From NCBI RefSeq assembly GCF_020687545.1, contig NZ_JAJEQX010000007.1:62001-126000 (forward strand): 64,000 nt of DNA, given 5' to 3'. The DNA is from Ruminococcus turbiniformis. Its GTDB lineage: Bacteria; Bacillota; Clostridia; Lachnospirales; Lachnospiraceae. Shown piece by piece: positions 52,044 to 61,352 of the stretch. Every line of letters begins with the position of its first letter. Positions within the stretch are counted from its first letter, which is position 1. The position numbers were made by a program, and so were the translations under genes. The notes below the pieces were generated by a model that saw only the letters and a list, made by a program, of their open reading frames with translations, was not told the origin of the DNA and searched no databases.

Positions 52044-55000
52044 ATGCTGAAACTAGAGTGGAAAAAGCTACTGAGTAATAAACTCATGTTGGTAGTTATT
52101 GTTGCGATTATTGCAATTCCTACCATTTATACCACCCTTTTTCTGGGATCCATGTGGGACCCTTATGGCAATATGGACAAATTGCCCGTGGCTGTGGTGA
52201 ATGAGGATAAACCGGTAGAATATGAGGGAGAAACATTAAACATAGGAAAAGAAATGGTGGAGAATCTGAAAGAGGACAGTTCTCTGAATTTTTCTTTTAC
52301 AGATAAGGAAAGGGCCCGGCAGGGGCTGAAAGACGGAAGTTATTATATGGTCATTACCATACCGGAGGATTTTTCAGCCAATGCAGCCACCCTTACCCGG
52401 GAAAAACCTGAAAAAATGGAACTTTCTTATGAAACAAACCCGGGTACCAATTACATTGCTTCTAAGATGAGCGAGACAGCTATGGAGAAAATCCAGAGTT
52501 CTGTCCGGGAAGAAGTTACCCGCACTTATGCAGAAGCGGTTTTTGAACAGATCGGTAAGGCCGGGGACGGAATGGAGGAAGCGGCAGATGGTTCCGGGAA
52601 GCTCCAGGAGGGAACCCGGGAACTTGCCTCAGGAAATGAACAGATCGAAGAGAATTTACAGGTTCTGGCAGATAGTACTCTGGTATTCAGAGATGGCAGT
52701 CAGACCCTGGAAGAGGGACTAAAGACTTATACAGATGGAGTAACAGCCGCAGACAAGGGAGCACGTGAACTTCAGGATGGGGCCAGTGAACTGAACAAGG
52801 GGACGAAAACCCTGGACAGCGGGGCAAAAGATCTTGCCGGCGGAAGTGAAAGCCTGGATGCAGGAGCCCAGTCCCTGGAAGAGGGCATGGGACAGTTAGA
52901 AGGAAAGATCCCGGGACTTTCTCAGGGAGTCCGGGCATTATCCCAGGGGTCTTCCCAGCTTGCCGCAGGTGTCAAAACAGCGGGAGAGGGAAGCAAAAGT
53001 CTGAAGGCAGGAGCTGAACAGACAGACAGGGGTCTTGCATCTTTACAGGAAGGACTGGATCAGCTGAACAGTGCAGCATCCCAGCTTCCCGGGCAGACAC
53101 AGAAACTTCAGGAAGGTACAAATGAGGTTTATGAAGGGGCAGCTCAGCTTTCCCAGGGAATGAAGCTTCTGGAAGAACAGGCAGTCCCCGGCATTTCTGC
53201 CAGTATTGATCAGGTAAACGGACAGCTGCAGGATGGAGGAAAACAGGTTTTTGACTCTGTGAAAGAGGACGCGGACCAGTTAAAGTCCAGTGCCGATCAG
53301 CTCCTTGCGGGGATTCAGGGAACGGAGAGCATGTCCCAGGAAACAGGAAGTGGGGACCAACTGGGCGATACTTTAGAGGGGAATGCCCAGGAAGCCGGAA
53401 ACCAGGCAGAGGCAGCCCAGGCTGCGGCAGAAAATCTGGGAGGTGTGGAAAGTACAGACGCCTCTTATTTAAGTGATTCCTTGCAGCAGGCAATTGATTC
53501 AGGAGATATAGATGCAGTGGCATCCGTTGCCTGGGAGGCAGTGGCAGTTGCACAGCAAAACGCCGATGCAGTCAATGAGGCGGGAAGCCGTCTCCAGGAA
53601 GCTTCTCAGGCTCTTGGGAACAGCAGTGCCGCCCTGTCTCAGGATCAGCAGACCATGGCAGAGGCAGCCCGGCAGGCCCGGGATATGACCGGGGCCGGTT
53701 TGACCGGGGAAAATTCTACAGACCTGAGCAGTGTGGTAAAGGATCTTCAGGCATTATCAGAAGGTCTGGGACAGTTGTCTGCTCAGACAGAAACAGCCGG
53801 AGAACAGTATCTGGCAGGAGTGGACAGCGGCATGGAGCAGCTGAAGAGCGGAATCGGCACACAGGTTGGAGACAGCCTGTCTCAGCTGAGGGAAGGTGCT
53901 GACCGTCTTACCCAGGGAAGTGGAGAAGTGAACCGGGGAGTAGAACAGCTGACTGAGGCGGCACCTGCACTTGCCGGCGGAATCCAGAGTGCAAAGGATG
54001 GAGCCGGAGTACTGAAGACACAGGGAACGGAAGCACTGGTACAGGGAGCCGGGCAGCTGGATGAGGGATTTGGCCGTCTGGTACAGGGGAGTTCTGATCT
54101 GGATAAAGGAGTACAGGAAATGCAGGGACAGCTTCCGGCTCTTTCCCAGGGAGTGGAACAGCTGTCCCAGGGAGCAAAGGATCTGAAACAGGGAACTGGA
54201 AGTCTGAAGACAGGAGCCCAGACCCTTTCTCAGGGAGCAGGAACTCTTTCGGCGGGTATGGATACCTTGGTAGCCGGAACCAGCAAGTTGTCCCAGGGAA
54301 CCGGCCAGCTTACTGCAAACAATCAGGCTCTTCTTGGAGGAGCGGTACAGCTGGAGGACGGAGCCTCCCAGATCAGCAGCGGAGCTTCCCAGCTTCATGA
54401 TGGAAGTAAAACTCTTGGATCCGGGATTGAACAGCTGGCGGAAGGAACTAGGACTTTAAAAGACAGTCTGGCAGAGGGGGCAAAACAGATCCGGGATACG
54501 AATAAAGGAGAAGATACGGCGGATATGTTTGCAGCTCCTGTGGAAACAAAAGAAACACAGATCACCAGGGTAGAAAATAACGGCCATGCCATGGCCCCCT
54601 ATATGATGTCTGTGGCACTTTGGGTAGGCTGTATTGCCTTTAGTCTTATGTATCCGCTGACAAAGTACAGCGGAAAGCTGAAATCCGGTCTGGCCTGGTG
54701 GGGAAGCAAGGCATCGGTACTGTATCTGATTGCCCTGCTCCAGGCAGCGGTGATGATCTTTATGCTTCATCTGTGTGACGGTTTTGAGCCGGTGGAAATG
54801 GGGAAAACCCTGGCGGTAGCCTGTCTGGCTTCGGTGGCCTTTATGTCTGTGATGTATTTCTTTACCAATATTTTTGGCAAAGTGGGAAGTTTCCTGATGC
54901 TGGTATTTATGGTGATCCAGCTGGCAGGTTCTGTGGGAACCTACCCCCTGGAACTGTCCGGAAGCTTTGTCCCTTACCTTCATGACTGGGTACCGTTCAC

Positions 55001-55190
55001 TTATACGGTGGAAGCCTTCCGAAGTACCATATCAGGAGGAGAAAGTATTCAGGAAGCCGTAATATTCCTGACCGTTTTGTGGATCGTCTTTACCCTGCTG
55101 ACCATTCTGGAGTTCCAGATCCGGACCCTTAAGATGAAAAGAGGAAAAAGGACTCTGGATAACTGGTTAGAGGAAAAGGGACTGGCATAA
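52044..55190 (+). CDS. YhgE/Pip-family membrane protein with long heptad-repeat ectodomain
   Basis: 1048 residues. N-terminal membrane helix (about 13-32), a folded segment with the YhgE N-terminal pattern (WDPYGNMDKLPVAVVNEDKP), then about 650 residues dominated by xxLxxGxx heptads (LQDGASELNKGTKTLDSGA style), interrupted near 405-550 by an Ala/Gln/Glu-rich coil, and five C-terminal membrane helices (about 855-1030) of the ABC-2 permease type. Family members include the phage infection protein Pip and subunits linked to type VII secretion or lipid export. The start at 52044 has AGGAG eight bases upstream. Confidence 0.9.
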   Translation: MLKLEWKKLLSNKLMLVVIVAIIAIPTIYTTLFLGSMWDPYGNMDKLPVAVVNEDKPVEYEGETLNIGKEMVENLKEDSSLNFSFTDKERARQGLKDGSYYMVITIPEDFSANAATLTREKPEKMELSYETNPGTNYIASKMSETAMEKIQSSVREEVTRTYAEAVFEQIGKAGDGMEEAADGSGKLQEGTRELASGNEQIEENLQVLADSTLVFRDGSQTLEEGLKTYTDGVTAADKGARELQDGASELNKGTKTLDSGAKDLAGGSESLDAGAQSLEEGMGQLEGKIPGLSQGVRALSQGSSQLAAGVKTAGEGSKSLKAGAEQTDRGLASLQEGLDQLNSAASQLPGQTQKLQEGTNEVYEGAAQLSQGMKLLEEQAVPGISASIDQVNGQLQDGGKQVFDSVKEDADQLKSSADQLLAGIQGTESMSQETGSGDQLGDTLEGNAQEAGNQAEAAQAAAENLGGVESTDASYLSDSLQQAIDSGDIDAVASVAWEAVAVAQQNADAVNEAGSRLQEASQALGNSSAALSQDQQTMAEAARQARDMTGAGLTGENSTDLSSVVKDLQALSEGLGQLSAQTETAGEQYLAGVDSGMEQLKSGIGTQVGDSLSQLREGADRLTQGSGEVNRGVEQLTEAAPALAGGIQSAKDGAGVLKTQGTEALVQGAGQLDEGFGRLVQGSSDLDKGVQEMQGQLPALSQGVEQLSQGAKDLKQGTGSLKTGAQTLSQGAGTLSAGMDTLVAGTSKLSQGTGQLTANNQALLGGAVQLEDGASQISSGASQLHDGSKTLGSGIEQLAEGTRTLKDSLAEGAKQIRDTNKGEDTADMFAAPVETKETQITRVENNGHAMAPYMMSVALWVGCIAFSLMYPLTKYSGKLKSGLAWWGSKASVLYLIALLQAAVMIFMLHLCDGFEPVEMGKTLAVACLASVAFMSVMYFFTNIFGKVGSFLMLVFMVIQLAGSVGTYPLELSGSFVPYLHDWVPFTYTVEAFRSTISGGESIQEAVIFLTVLWIVFTLLTILEFQIRTLKMKRGKRTLDNWLEEKGLA

Positions 55191-55203
55191 GAGAAAAAAG
55201 AAG

Positions 55204-55254
55204 GGAAAGGACTTTGTACTGCCTTTGAAAAGACAGTGCAGGGTCCTTTTTTTC
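55204..55254 (+). terminator. Terminator after the yhgE gene
   Basis: AAAGGAC with GTCCTTT at the base and imperfect GTACTG/CAGTGC above, then a run of T. Confidence 0.7.
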
Positions 55255-55401
55255 GGCCATCCATACACTATAATTTATATGAGGTATGATATGGACAGAC
55301 AGCGGGAACGGAAGCCTCCGGGATTTTTCTGCAGACACCCTCCCCGGACAGTAAAAGGATAAGAAGGTATCATTGGAATTGTATGAATAGATAGGAGAAA
55401 A

Positions 55402-55988
55402 ATGGAGGAGCCTATGGAATATAATAAGGAACAACAGGAAGTCCTGATCCAGGACTTTATTGATATGCTTTTTGTGCAGAGAAACTTGTCATCCAATACC
55501 CTGTATTCCTATAAAAATGACCTGCAGAATTTTTCTAGGTGGCTGGAAAGACGGCATTACGGAGATATCAATGACCGGAGCATCTATGAATATTTTTTTA
55601 TATGCAGAATGAGATAGAATTAGTACCCCGTTCTATCCGCAGAAAATATGTTTCCATTCAGCAGTATTGTGATTATCTCAGAATGGTTTTGAACTTAAAT
55701 GAGATTTTCTTCCGGTTCACGGCCAGAAAATTTCAGTTGCCAAGGACATTGCCCAGGACCTTATCCAGGGAAGAGATTAAAGAGCTGATCCTGGCGGCTA
55801 CTTTCCAGTATCAGCAGGCCCGGTCAGAATATAAAGAAAGACTGGCTGTCCGGAATATATGTATAATCGAGCTGCTTTTCTGTCTGGGGCTTCGGGTGGG
55901 AGAACTTTCCGCTCTGGATATGGCAGATTACCGGCCGGAAGAGAATACAGTGCTGATTCATGGAAAAGGGAGAAAGGAGAGTTATTGA
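55402..55988 (+). pseudogene. Tyrosine recombinase (integrase), frameshifted and 3'-truncated
   Basis: Part 1 (55402-55617) has the SAM-like core-binding domain FIDMLFVQRNLSSNTLYSYKNDLQNF. A run of seven T at 55593-55599 has lost one base; adding one T restores the frame into QNEIELVPRSIRRKYVSIQQYCDYL and on to IIELLFCLGLRVGELSALDMADY, which includes the first catalytic Arg. The normal continuation after HGKGRKE is cut: two residues later the sequence switches to the 49-bp repeat, so the H-x-x-R and Tyr nucleophile are missing. The gene cannot encode an active recombinase. Confidence 0.8.
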
Positions 55989-56014
55989 AGAGGACAATCA
56001 GCTTTATAACAGGG
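55966..56014. repeat. 49-bp direct repeat, copy 2 (integrase/relaxase junction)
   Basis: Pairs with 51065-51113. The first ~14 bases are shared by natural integrase sequence (Gly-Lys-Gly-Arg-Lys-Glu codons) and the relaxase ribosome-site region, so microhomology probably guided the join. Confidence 0.9.
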
Positions 56015-57165
56015 CAAGGCTCTGTCAACCACAACAGTAGAAAATTCCATGCAAAGAATACGGATCCGAAACGGAGTCACTGGAATGTGGAATACTGCAA
56101 TCAGGATATTCAAGAAATATACCATGAATTATTTGATGAGGCACTTGAAAGGTATAATGTAAAGCAGGAAAAACCATTTCATGAGATAATCCGTCAGATT
56201 GGAAATAAAAATGATATGGGAGCGGAAACCTCCATATGGATGAGGCAACACCGCACCTGCATATAGATTTTGTACTATATACAACTGGAAGTAAGCGTGG
56301 ATTGGATACAAGGGTGTCTTTGAAACAGGCATTGTCGGCACTCGGTTTTAAAGGCGGTACAAGAATGGAGACAGAGTTAAATCAGTGGGTGGCGGCTGAA
56401 AAGCAGCAGCTTGCCTCAATTATGCTGGAGCATGGGATCGAATGGGAGCAGAAAGGCACACATGAAAAGCACTTGTCTCTGTTGGATTTTGAAAAACAAG
56501 AGCGGGCGAAGGAAGTGGCTACGCTTGAAAAACAGAAAGCGGATTTGGAGGAGCATAATGCCACTATGCAGGAGGTCAATGAAGAATGGCTTGATCAGTT
56601 GCAAAATATTGAACGAGAAATATCCTCTGCACATGAAAATTGGGAAGAGGCTGATAAACAGGCAGATCAATATGAGAAAAAGCTGACAGAGATTGCGCCT
56701 ATGGTAAAAGATATGGAACGATTTGCAGAAAAATATTCTTCTGATCCAAATGAGGTATTGCCGGAGGCGGGAACTCTAGAAACAGGAAAATCCTACCGGG
56801 AGAAAAAAGCAAAGCCGTTGATCAAGAAGATTGTAACGGTATTGCGGTCAGTCTACCGGGCTTATCTCGATCTTTCCAGAAGATTTAGTGATATGCAGAG
56901 GTCATATGAGAGAGCATGGATCAAGGTTAATTCTCTTACGGCTCGTGTAGAGGAACTTTGGAATGAAAATAGGATGTTGAGAGAAAATCTCGGGGATTTT
57001 GAACGTGTAAAGGGAGCTTTGGGGCATGATACTATTGAGACAATAGTTCAAGTGGAGAGATTGAGAGAACAGGAGATTAAGGGTAAGATGCTTCTGGTTA
57101 CCAGGAATATATTTACTCATCATGTTCCTCCTTCTTGGCGACACTCATTGAGAAACTGCAGCTGA
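55985..57165 (+). pseudogene. MobV/Pre-type relaxase, broken by internal deletion and frameshift
   Basis: From TTG 55985: KRTISFITGQGSVNHNSRKF ... VEYCNQDIQEIYHELFDEALERYN is the MobV N-terminal domain. At about 56226 roughly 35-40 codons are missing and the frame changes; the sequence resumes as LHMDEATPHLHIDFVLYTTGSKRG, motif III (HxDEATPHxH), and runs through a long coiled-coil region to 57165. The missing part normally holds the second relaxase motif, so nicking activity is very unlikely. The C-terminal end is also frame-disturbed. Confidence 0.82.
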
Positions 57166-57242
57166 TCGAGGATAAATATTATTACTCCTTTAATCTTCAG
57201 GAGTATCTGAATGACATTGAGGAGGAATCCTATGATGCATAA
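57132..57242 (+). pseudogene. C-terminal fragment of another mobile-element protein
   Basis: Frame FLATLIEKLQLIEDKYYYSFNLQEYLNDIEEE, stop at 57240-57242, with good coding character but no start. It overlaps the end of the relaxase fragment and contains the ribosome site of the next gene. Family not identified. Confidence 0.45.
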
Positions 57243-57717
57243 TCAGGCGGCACTCTACCGTGTAAATAACATGACCGCGGGGAAAGAACTTTGGCATAAG
57301 TCATATGAGGAAGTTCAGGCCCAGAAACTGCAGGTTCGGATCGAACTGTACCGGATGATCCATATGGAAAAAATTGGGCAAAATGAAACGGTCAGTGATA
57401 TATGGAAAAAAGTGGAAGGGATTAGGGAAGTCAGTGACGTCCTGGTTGTCAATCAGAATGGGGAACTGTCCTGTTTCTATGTGAATGAAGAATATCCCCG
57501 GAGAATCACGGGCTATATCCGGCTGCAGCCCTCCGGGGCGCTGATCTCACTGGATACCAGGGATTATCAGATCGACGGTTATGGCGGGAACTGGATGGCG
57601 GCGGACGATACTATTATAGACGGCAGACAGTTTTTCCTGATGGAACATCAGGAATATCACCGGCAGACAGCTATGGTGGTGCTGGACAGCTACGGAAGGA
57701 AGATTGCGGACTTTTGA
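57232..57717 (+). CDS. Uncharacterised accessory protein of the mobile element
   Basis: 161 residues, ATG 57232 with GAGGAGG seven bases upstream. Soluble, alpha/beta; a central part NGELSCFYVNEEYPRRITGYIRLQPSG and an acidic end. No domain recognised. It looks intact and is translationally coupled to the fragment before it. Confidence 0.6.
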   Translation: MMHNQAALYRVNNMTAGKELWHKSYEEVQAQKLQVRIELYRMIHMEKIGQNETVSDIWKKVEGIREVSDVLVVNQNGELSCFYVNEEYPRRITGYIRLQPSGALISLDTRDYQIDGYGGNWMAADDTIIDGRQFFLMEHQEYHRQTAMVVLDSYGRKIADF

Positions 57718-57862
57718 CTTCATCGTTTCCCACAGCTTGTCGTAATTAATCATCCCGGCATATCGCTTTCTATTAAAATTTGTGTTGTTATGTAATTATT
57801 ATTAGCGTAAAATTGGCTCAATAATAGTATTTGTATACGAACACTATCCGGGAGTGGAGACT

Positions 57863-58162
57863 GTGAAAAAACGCATCATTGTAATAACTGTAATCCTCTG
57901 TATGGTTGCCGGATTTTTATATCTGCAGTATGGCCGAGACGTGAAAGTAATCTCAACAATGAATACTGCTTCAGGGAACTTCTATTTCAATGAGACCAGT
58001 AATCGACATTTTACAATTTACTATGATGTAAATGAAGGAAACAGATTTGATTATAATATTAAGGACAATCCTGAAATATTTGAATCTATGTTGATAAGGA
58101 ATGACCTTATTATGTTGAAATGTTATTATTTAGATGGAGTAGAAAATGGATTTTTTTACTAG
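57863..58162 (+). CDS. Small membrane-anchored protein, unknown
   Basis: 99 residues from GTG 57863 (GGGAG upstream). An N-terminal hydrophobic helix (VKKRIIVITVILCMVAGFLY) is followed by an AT-rich-coded soluble part with many Asn, Tyr and Phe. Base composition is much lower in GC than the core genome, suggesting transfer. The 177 bp after it are AT-rich and hold no gene. Confidence 0.55.
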   Translation: MKKRIIVITVILCMVAGFLYLQYGRDVKVISTMNTASGNFYFNETSNRHFTIYYDVNEGNRFDYNIKDNPEIFESMLIRNDLIMLKCYYLDGVENGFFY

Positions 58163-58340
58163 TATTATCAATCCGATTAGGCGCCTTGACGAGATTCTCG
58201 TGCATTTTGAAATAGATTAATAAGATCAAATTTATTTAATTTGTCGGGTTTTTTTCTGTATTTATCCATAGTTTTGTTTCTGAATTTTAATTTATAATTT
58301 ATATTATTTAGACTAAATTATGAAAATCAGGAGGAGCAAA

Positions 58341-59516
58341 ATGAATAATATAATGCCGATAAAAGAACGTCTTGCGCAGAAATCTGCAATTAGTGGAAAA
58401 GCTGGAGCTGCGATCATGTCCGATATGCTGAATGACGAGAAGATCATGAATCTTGTAACAACGCACTATAACAGCATTACATGTGAAAATGAAATGAAAC
58501 CTGAAATAATCCTAGGAGATAAGCCTGCGTTCAGAGTTGATTCTGAAGAAAGAATATGTAATGATGATCCAGTTTTAATTCTTGATTTCAGCAGAGCGGA
58601 TAAAATTATGGATTATATAAAAATTTATAATGAGAAAAATACGGATGATCCGATACGGGTAAGAGGTCATGTACTTGTATGGCATTCTCAGACTCCGGAC
58701 TGGTTTTTTCGGGAGAAATATGATATCCGGAGACCATATGTGTGCAGAGATAGGATGATGAAGCGCCTTGAAAATTATATCCGGGAAGTGATCGAACATT
58801 ATGACGGAGCCGGAAGTCCATACCGGGGCATTATATACGCATGGGATGTAGTAAATGAACAGATTGAGCCAGACGACTTTGATCCGGATTGGAATCCGGG
58901 TGCTGTGCGTTATACATGCAACGGAAAAAATACTGGATGGTATAATGTTTTCCAGGGGGATATCAGCTATATTACTCAGGCGTTTGTCTTTGCGAATCGC
59001 TATGCCCCGCGGGATGTCAAGCTTTTTTACAATGATTACAATGACGCAGATCCGGTAAAAAGAGATAAAATTTGTATTTTACTCAGACAGATCAGAGAGA
59101 CAGAAGGTGCACGGATCGATGGAATGGGAATGCAGGCTCACTATCATATGGACTTTCCGTCTGTGGAACAGCTGGCGGAAGCTGTGCGTGCGTACTCATC
59201 CATCGTAGAGGAAATTCAGTTCACGGAATTTGATCTGCAGTCAAGCAGAGGTTACGATGGATCGGACCGGGAGTTAGAATTGAATAGAGAAGGGGAACGG
59301 TACAGAGAACTGTTTCAAACAATTTATGGTCTTGATAAAGAAGACGGGATTAATATCACAGGAGTTACATTCTGGGGAACTCATGACGGAGCTTCGTGGC
59401 TCCAGGATGTTTCTTTTGTGGGCGGTGGAGCCGATGGAAGCAGACCGCAGATGCCGCTTCCGTTTGATGACGACTACAATGTTAAACCTTCTTATTGGGG
59501 GATTATTGACGCATAA
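58341..59516 (+). CDS. Intracellular endo-1,4-beta-xylanase, GH10
   Basis: 391 residues. GH10 barrel with acid/base Glu173 in AWDVVNEQ and nucleophile Glu296 in QFTEFDLQ; other marks are RVRGHVLVWHSQTPDWFF and GVTFWGTHDGASW. Start 58341 with AGGAGGAG upstream. There is no signal peptide or carbohydrate module, so it should act inside the cell on xylo-oligosaccharides brought in by a transporter, consistent with the solute-binding protein encoded downstream. Confidence 0.92.
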   Translation: MNNIMPIKERLAQKSAISGKAGAAIMSDMLNDEKIMNLVTTHYNSITCENEMKPEIILGDKPAFRVDSEERICNDDPVLILDFSRADKIMDYIKIYNEKNTDDPIRVRGHVLVWHSQTPDWFFREKYDIRRPYVCRDRMMKRLENYIREVIEHYDGAGSPYRGIIYAWDVVNEQIEPDDFDPDWNPGAVRYTCNGKNTGWYNVFQGDISYITQAFVFANRYAPRDVKLFYNDYNDADPVKRDKICILLRQIRETEGARIDGMGMQAHYHMDFPSVEQLAEAVRAYSSIVEEIQFTEFDLQSSRGYDGSDRELELNREGERYRELFQTIYGLDKEDGINITGVTFWGTHDGASWLQDVSFVGGGADGSRPQMPLPFDDDYNVKPSYWGIIDA

Positions 59517-59524
59517 AAACAAAA

Positions 59525-59552
59525 AGACAGACCGACTTCAGGTCCTGTCATT
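59525..59552 (+). promoter_or_regulatory. Hairpin between xylanase and histidine kinase genes
   Basis: GACAGACC pairs with GGTCCTGTC (one bulge), just before the kinase ribosome site and without a strong T-run; possible attenuator or processing site. Confidence 0.4.
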
Positions 59553-59572
59553 TATAAAGGAGCGGGAAAGAA

Positions 59573-61339
59573 ATGCGGTCGATACTGGAAAAATTCATGA
59601 GACAGATCGATAATTTTTCAATCCGGAAAAAGATGATCTTTATATACATATTCTGTATGCTTCTGCCAATCACACTGACAGACGGGGTGATCATATATAC
59701 GGTTCTGCATACAGAAGCACAGCTGCTCAGATCCGAGATGGAAGATATCGCGGATGCAGTCAGCTATCAGATTTTTTACGATGTGGACACTGTTTCAAAA
59801 GTGACAAAAAGCATTTATACAAGCCAGTATATCAATGATTTTCTTGAGACAAAGTATGAAGCTCCATTTGATTACGTTGTCCATTATCAACAGTTCTTCA
59901 AAGATACACTCCTCCAGAGTGCGGATATGACAGGCAGTTCAGTAATAACACTGTATACAGATAATGAAACAATTGTGAGTGGTGGTACAGTTAGAAGTCT
60001 GGATTTGATCAAAGGAAGTGAATGGTATCAGGATCTGAGTGAAAAAAATACGGAACAGATGCTCTATTTTGCGTATGAGCCGGATATACCCGGGGCAGTT
60101 ATGGATCCGGAAAGGCATGTCTATTTTCTGAGTAAGATGAACTATTATGGAGGTGGTCAATCGGAAAAGATGCTTAAGCTTGAAATGGATTATAGTACTA
60201 TAAACAGAGACCTTCAAAATCTGAATTATGATATGCCTGTATATATATGCCATGAAGGGAAAATCATATTTTCAAATCGCGGCGGTGAAAACATCGGAGA
60301 TCCGTTTGCGAACTTTTCATTTTCCGGCGACGTGGAATATTCGAAGATAAGTAATATTTACGGCGCAGAGCTGGAGGTCTGTGTATTGCGGCCGGAAACA
60401 AATCTTACAGGCAAACTGGCGGAGAGACTTCCTATACTGGTTCTTCTTTTTTTGATTAATATCCTTTTCCCACTGCTCATGGTACTCCTTTTAAACCGTT
60501 CGTTGACTGCCCGGATCAGTAAATTGAGCAGTATTTTCAGAAATACGGAGGATGAAAATCTGATTGAGATCGAAGATGTTGCTGCAAAAGACGAAATCGG
60601 TGACCTGATGAGAAACTACAACCGGATGGCTTCCCGTATCAAAACTTTGGTGAAGATTGTTTACAAAAACAAGATACACGAACAGGAGATGACAGTAGCA
60701 AGGCAGAAGGCAGAACTCCTTGCGCTGAGAAGTCAGATTAATCCTCATTTTCTGTTTAATGTACTTGAGAGTATACGGATGCACAGCGTGATAAAAAAGG
60801 AAAAAACTACTGCAGAAATGGTAGAAAAGCTTGCTGTTATGCAAAGACAATATGTGGACTGGGGTGAAGATATCATTGAGGTCGGACAGGAGATGGATAT
60901 AGTCAGAAATTATATGGATCTTCAGCAGTACCGATTTGGAACAAGGCTGTCATATGAGCTGGATGTGGAAGACGAATGCCAGCATCAGAAAATTCCGAAA
61001 CTGACGATTGTGACATTTGCTGAAAATGCATGTGTGCATGGAATAGAGAAAAAAACTGTACCGGGCTGGGTATTTATCCGTGTGTACAGAGAAAATGAGA
61101 AAATGTGTATTGAAGTAGAAGATACAGGGGAAGGAATGACGGAAAATGAGATTAACAGTATGCGGCAAAAGATGGAGAATGCAAGTATAGAGCTTCTGGA
61201 GAATGAAAAAGGAGTGGGAGTCATTAATGCCTGCCTGAGACTGAAAATGATGTCACATGACAGGGTGCACTTTGAATTAAGCGGGGAAGAAGGAACCGGT
61301 GTGACAGTTCTGATACGCCTGCCGTTTATAGAAAGTTAG
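59573..61339 (+). CDS. YesM-type sensor histidine kinase
   Basis: 588 residues: membrane helix (about 20-42), extracellular sensor (about 45-285), second helix (about 288-310), HAMP, His_kinase domain with H392 in INPHFLFNVLESIR, and an HATPase domain (FAENACVHGIEKK, EDTGEGM, GVGVINACLRL). Probably senses an oligosaccharide or its binding protein. The ribosome site AAAGGAG precedes ATG 59573, and the gene is followed after 13 bp by its response regulator. Confidence 0.93.
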   Translation: MRSILEKFMRQIDNFSIRKKMIFIYIFCMLLPITLTDGVIIYTVLHTEAQLLRSEMEDIADAVSYQIFYDVDTVSKVTKSIYTSQYINDFLETKYEAPFDYVVHYQQFFKDTLLQSADMTGSSVITLYTDNETIVSGGTVRSLDLIKGSEWYQDLSEKNTEQMLYFAYEPDIPGAVMDPERHVYFLSKMNYYGGGQSEKMLKLEMDYSTINRDLQNLNYDMPVYICHEGKIIFSNRGGENIGDPFANFSFSGDVEYSKISNIYGAELEVCVLRPETNLTGKLAERLPILVLLFLINILFPLLMVLLLNRSLTARISKLSSIFRNTEDENLIEIEDVAAKDEIGDLMRNYNRMASRIKTLVKIVYKNKIHEQEMTVARQKAELLALRSQINPHFLFNVLESIRMHSVIKKEKTTAEMVEKLAVMQRQYVDWGEDIIEVGQEMDIVRNYMDLQQYRFGTRLSYELDVEDECQHQKIPKLTIVTFAENACVHGIEKKTVPGWVFIRVYRENEKMCIEVEDTGEGMTENEINSMRQKMENASIELLENEKGVGVINACLRLKMMSHDRVHFELSGEEGTGVTVLIRLPFIES

Positions 61340-61352
61340 AAAAGGTGATAAG

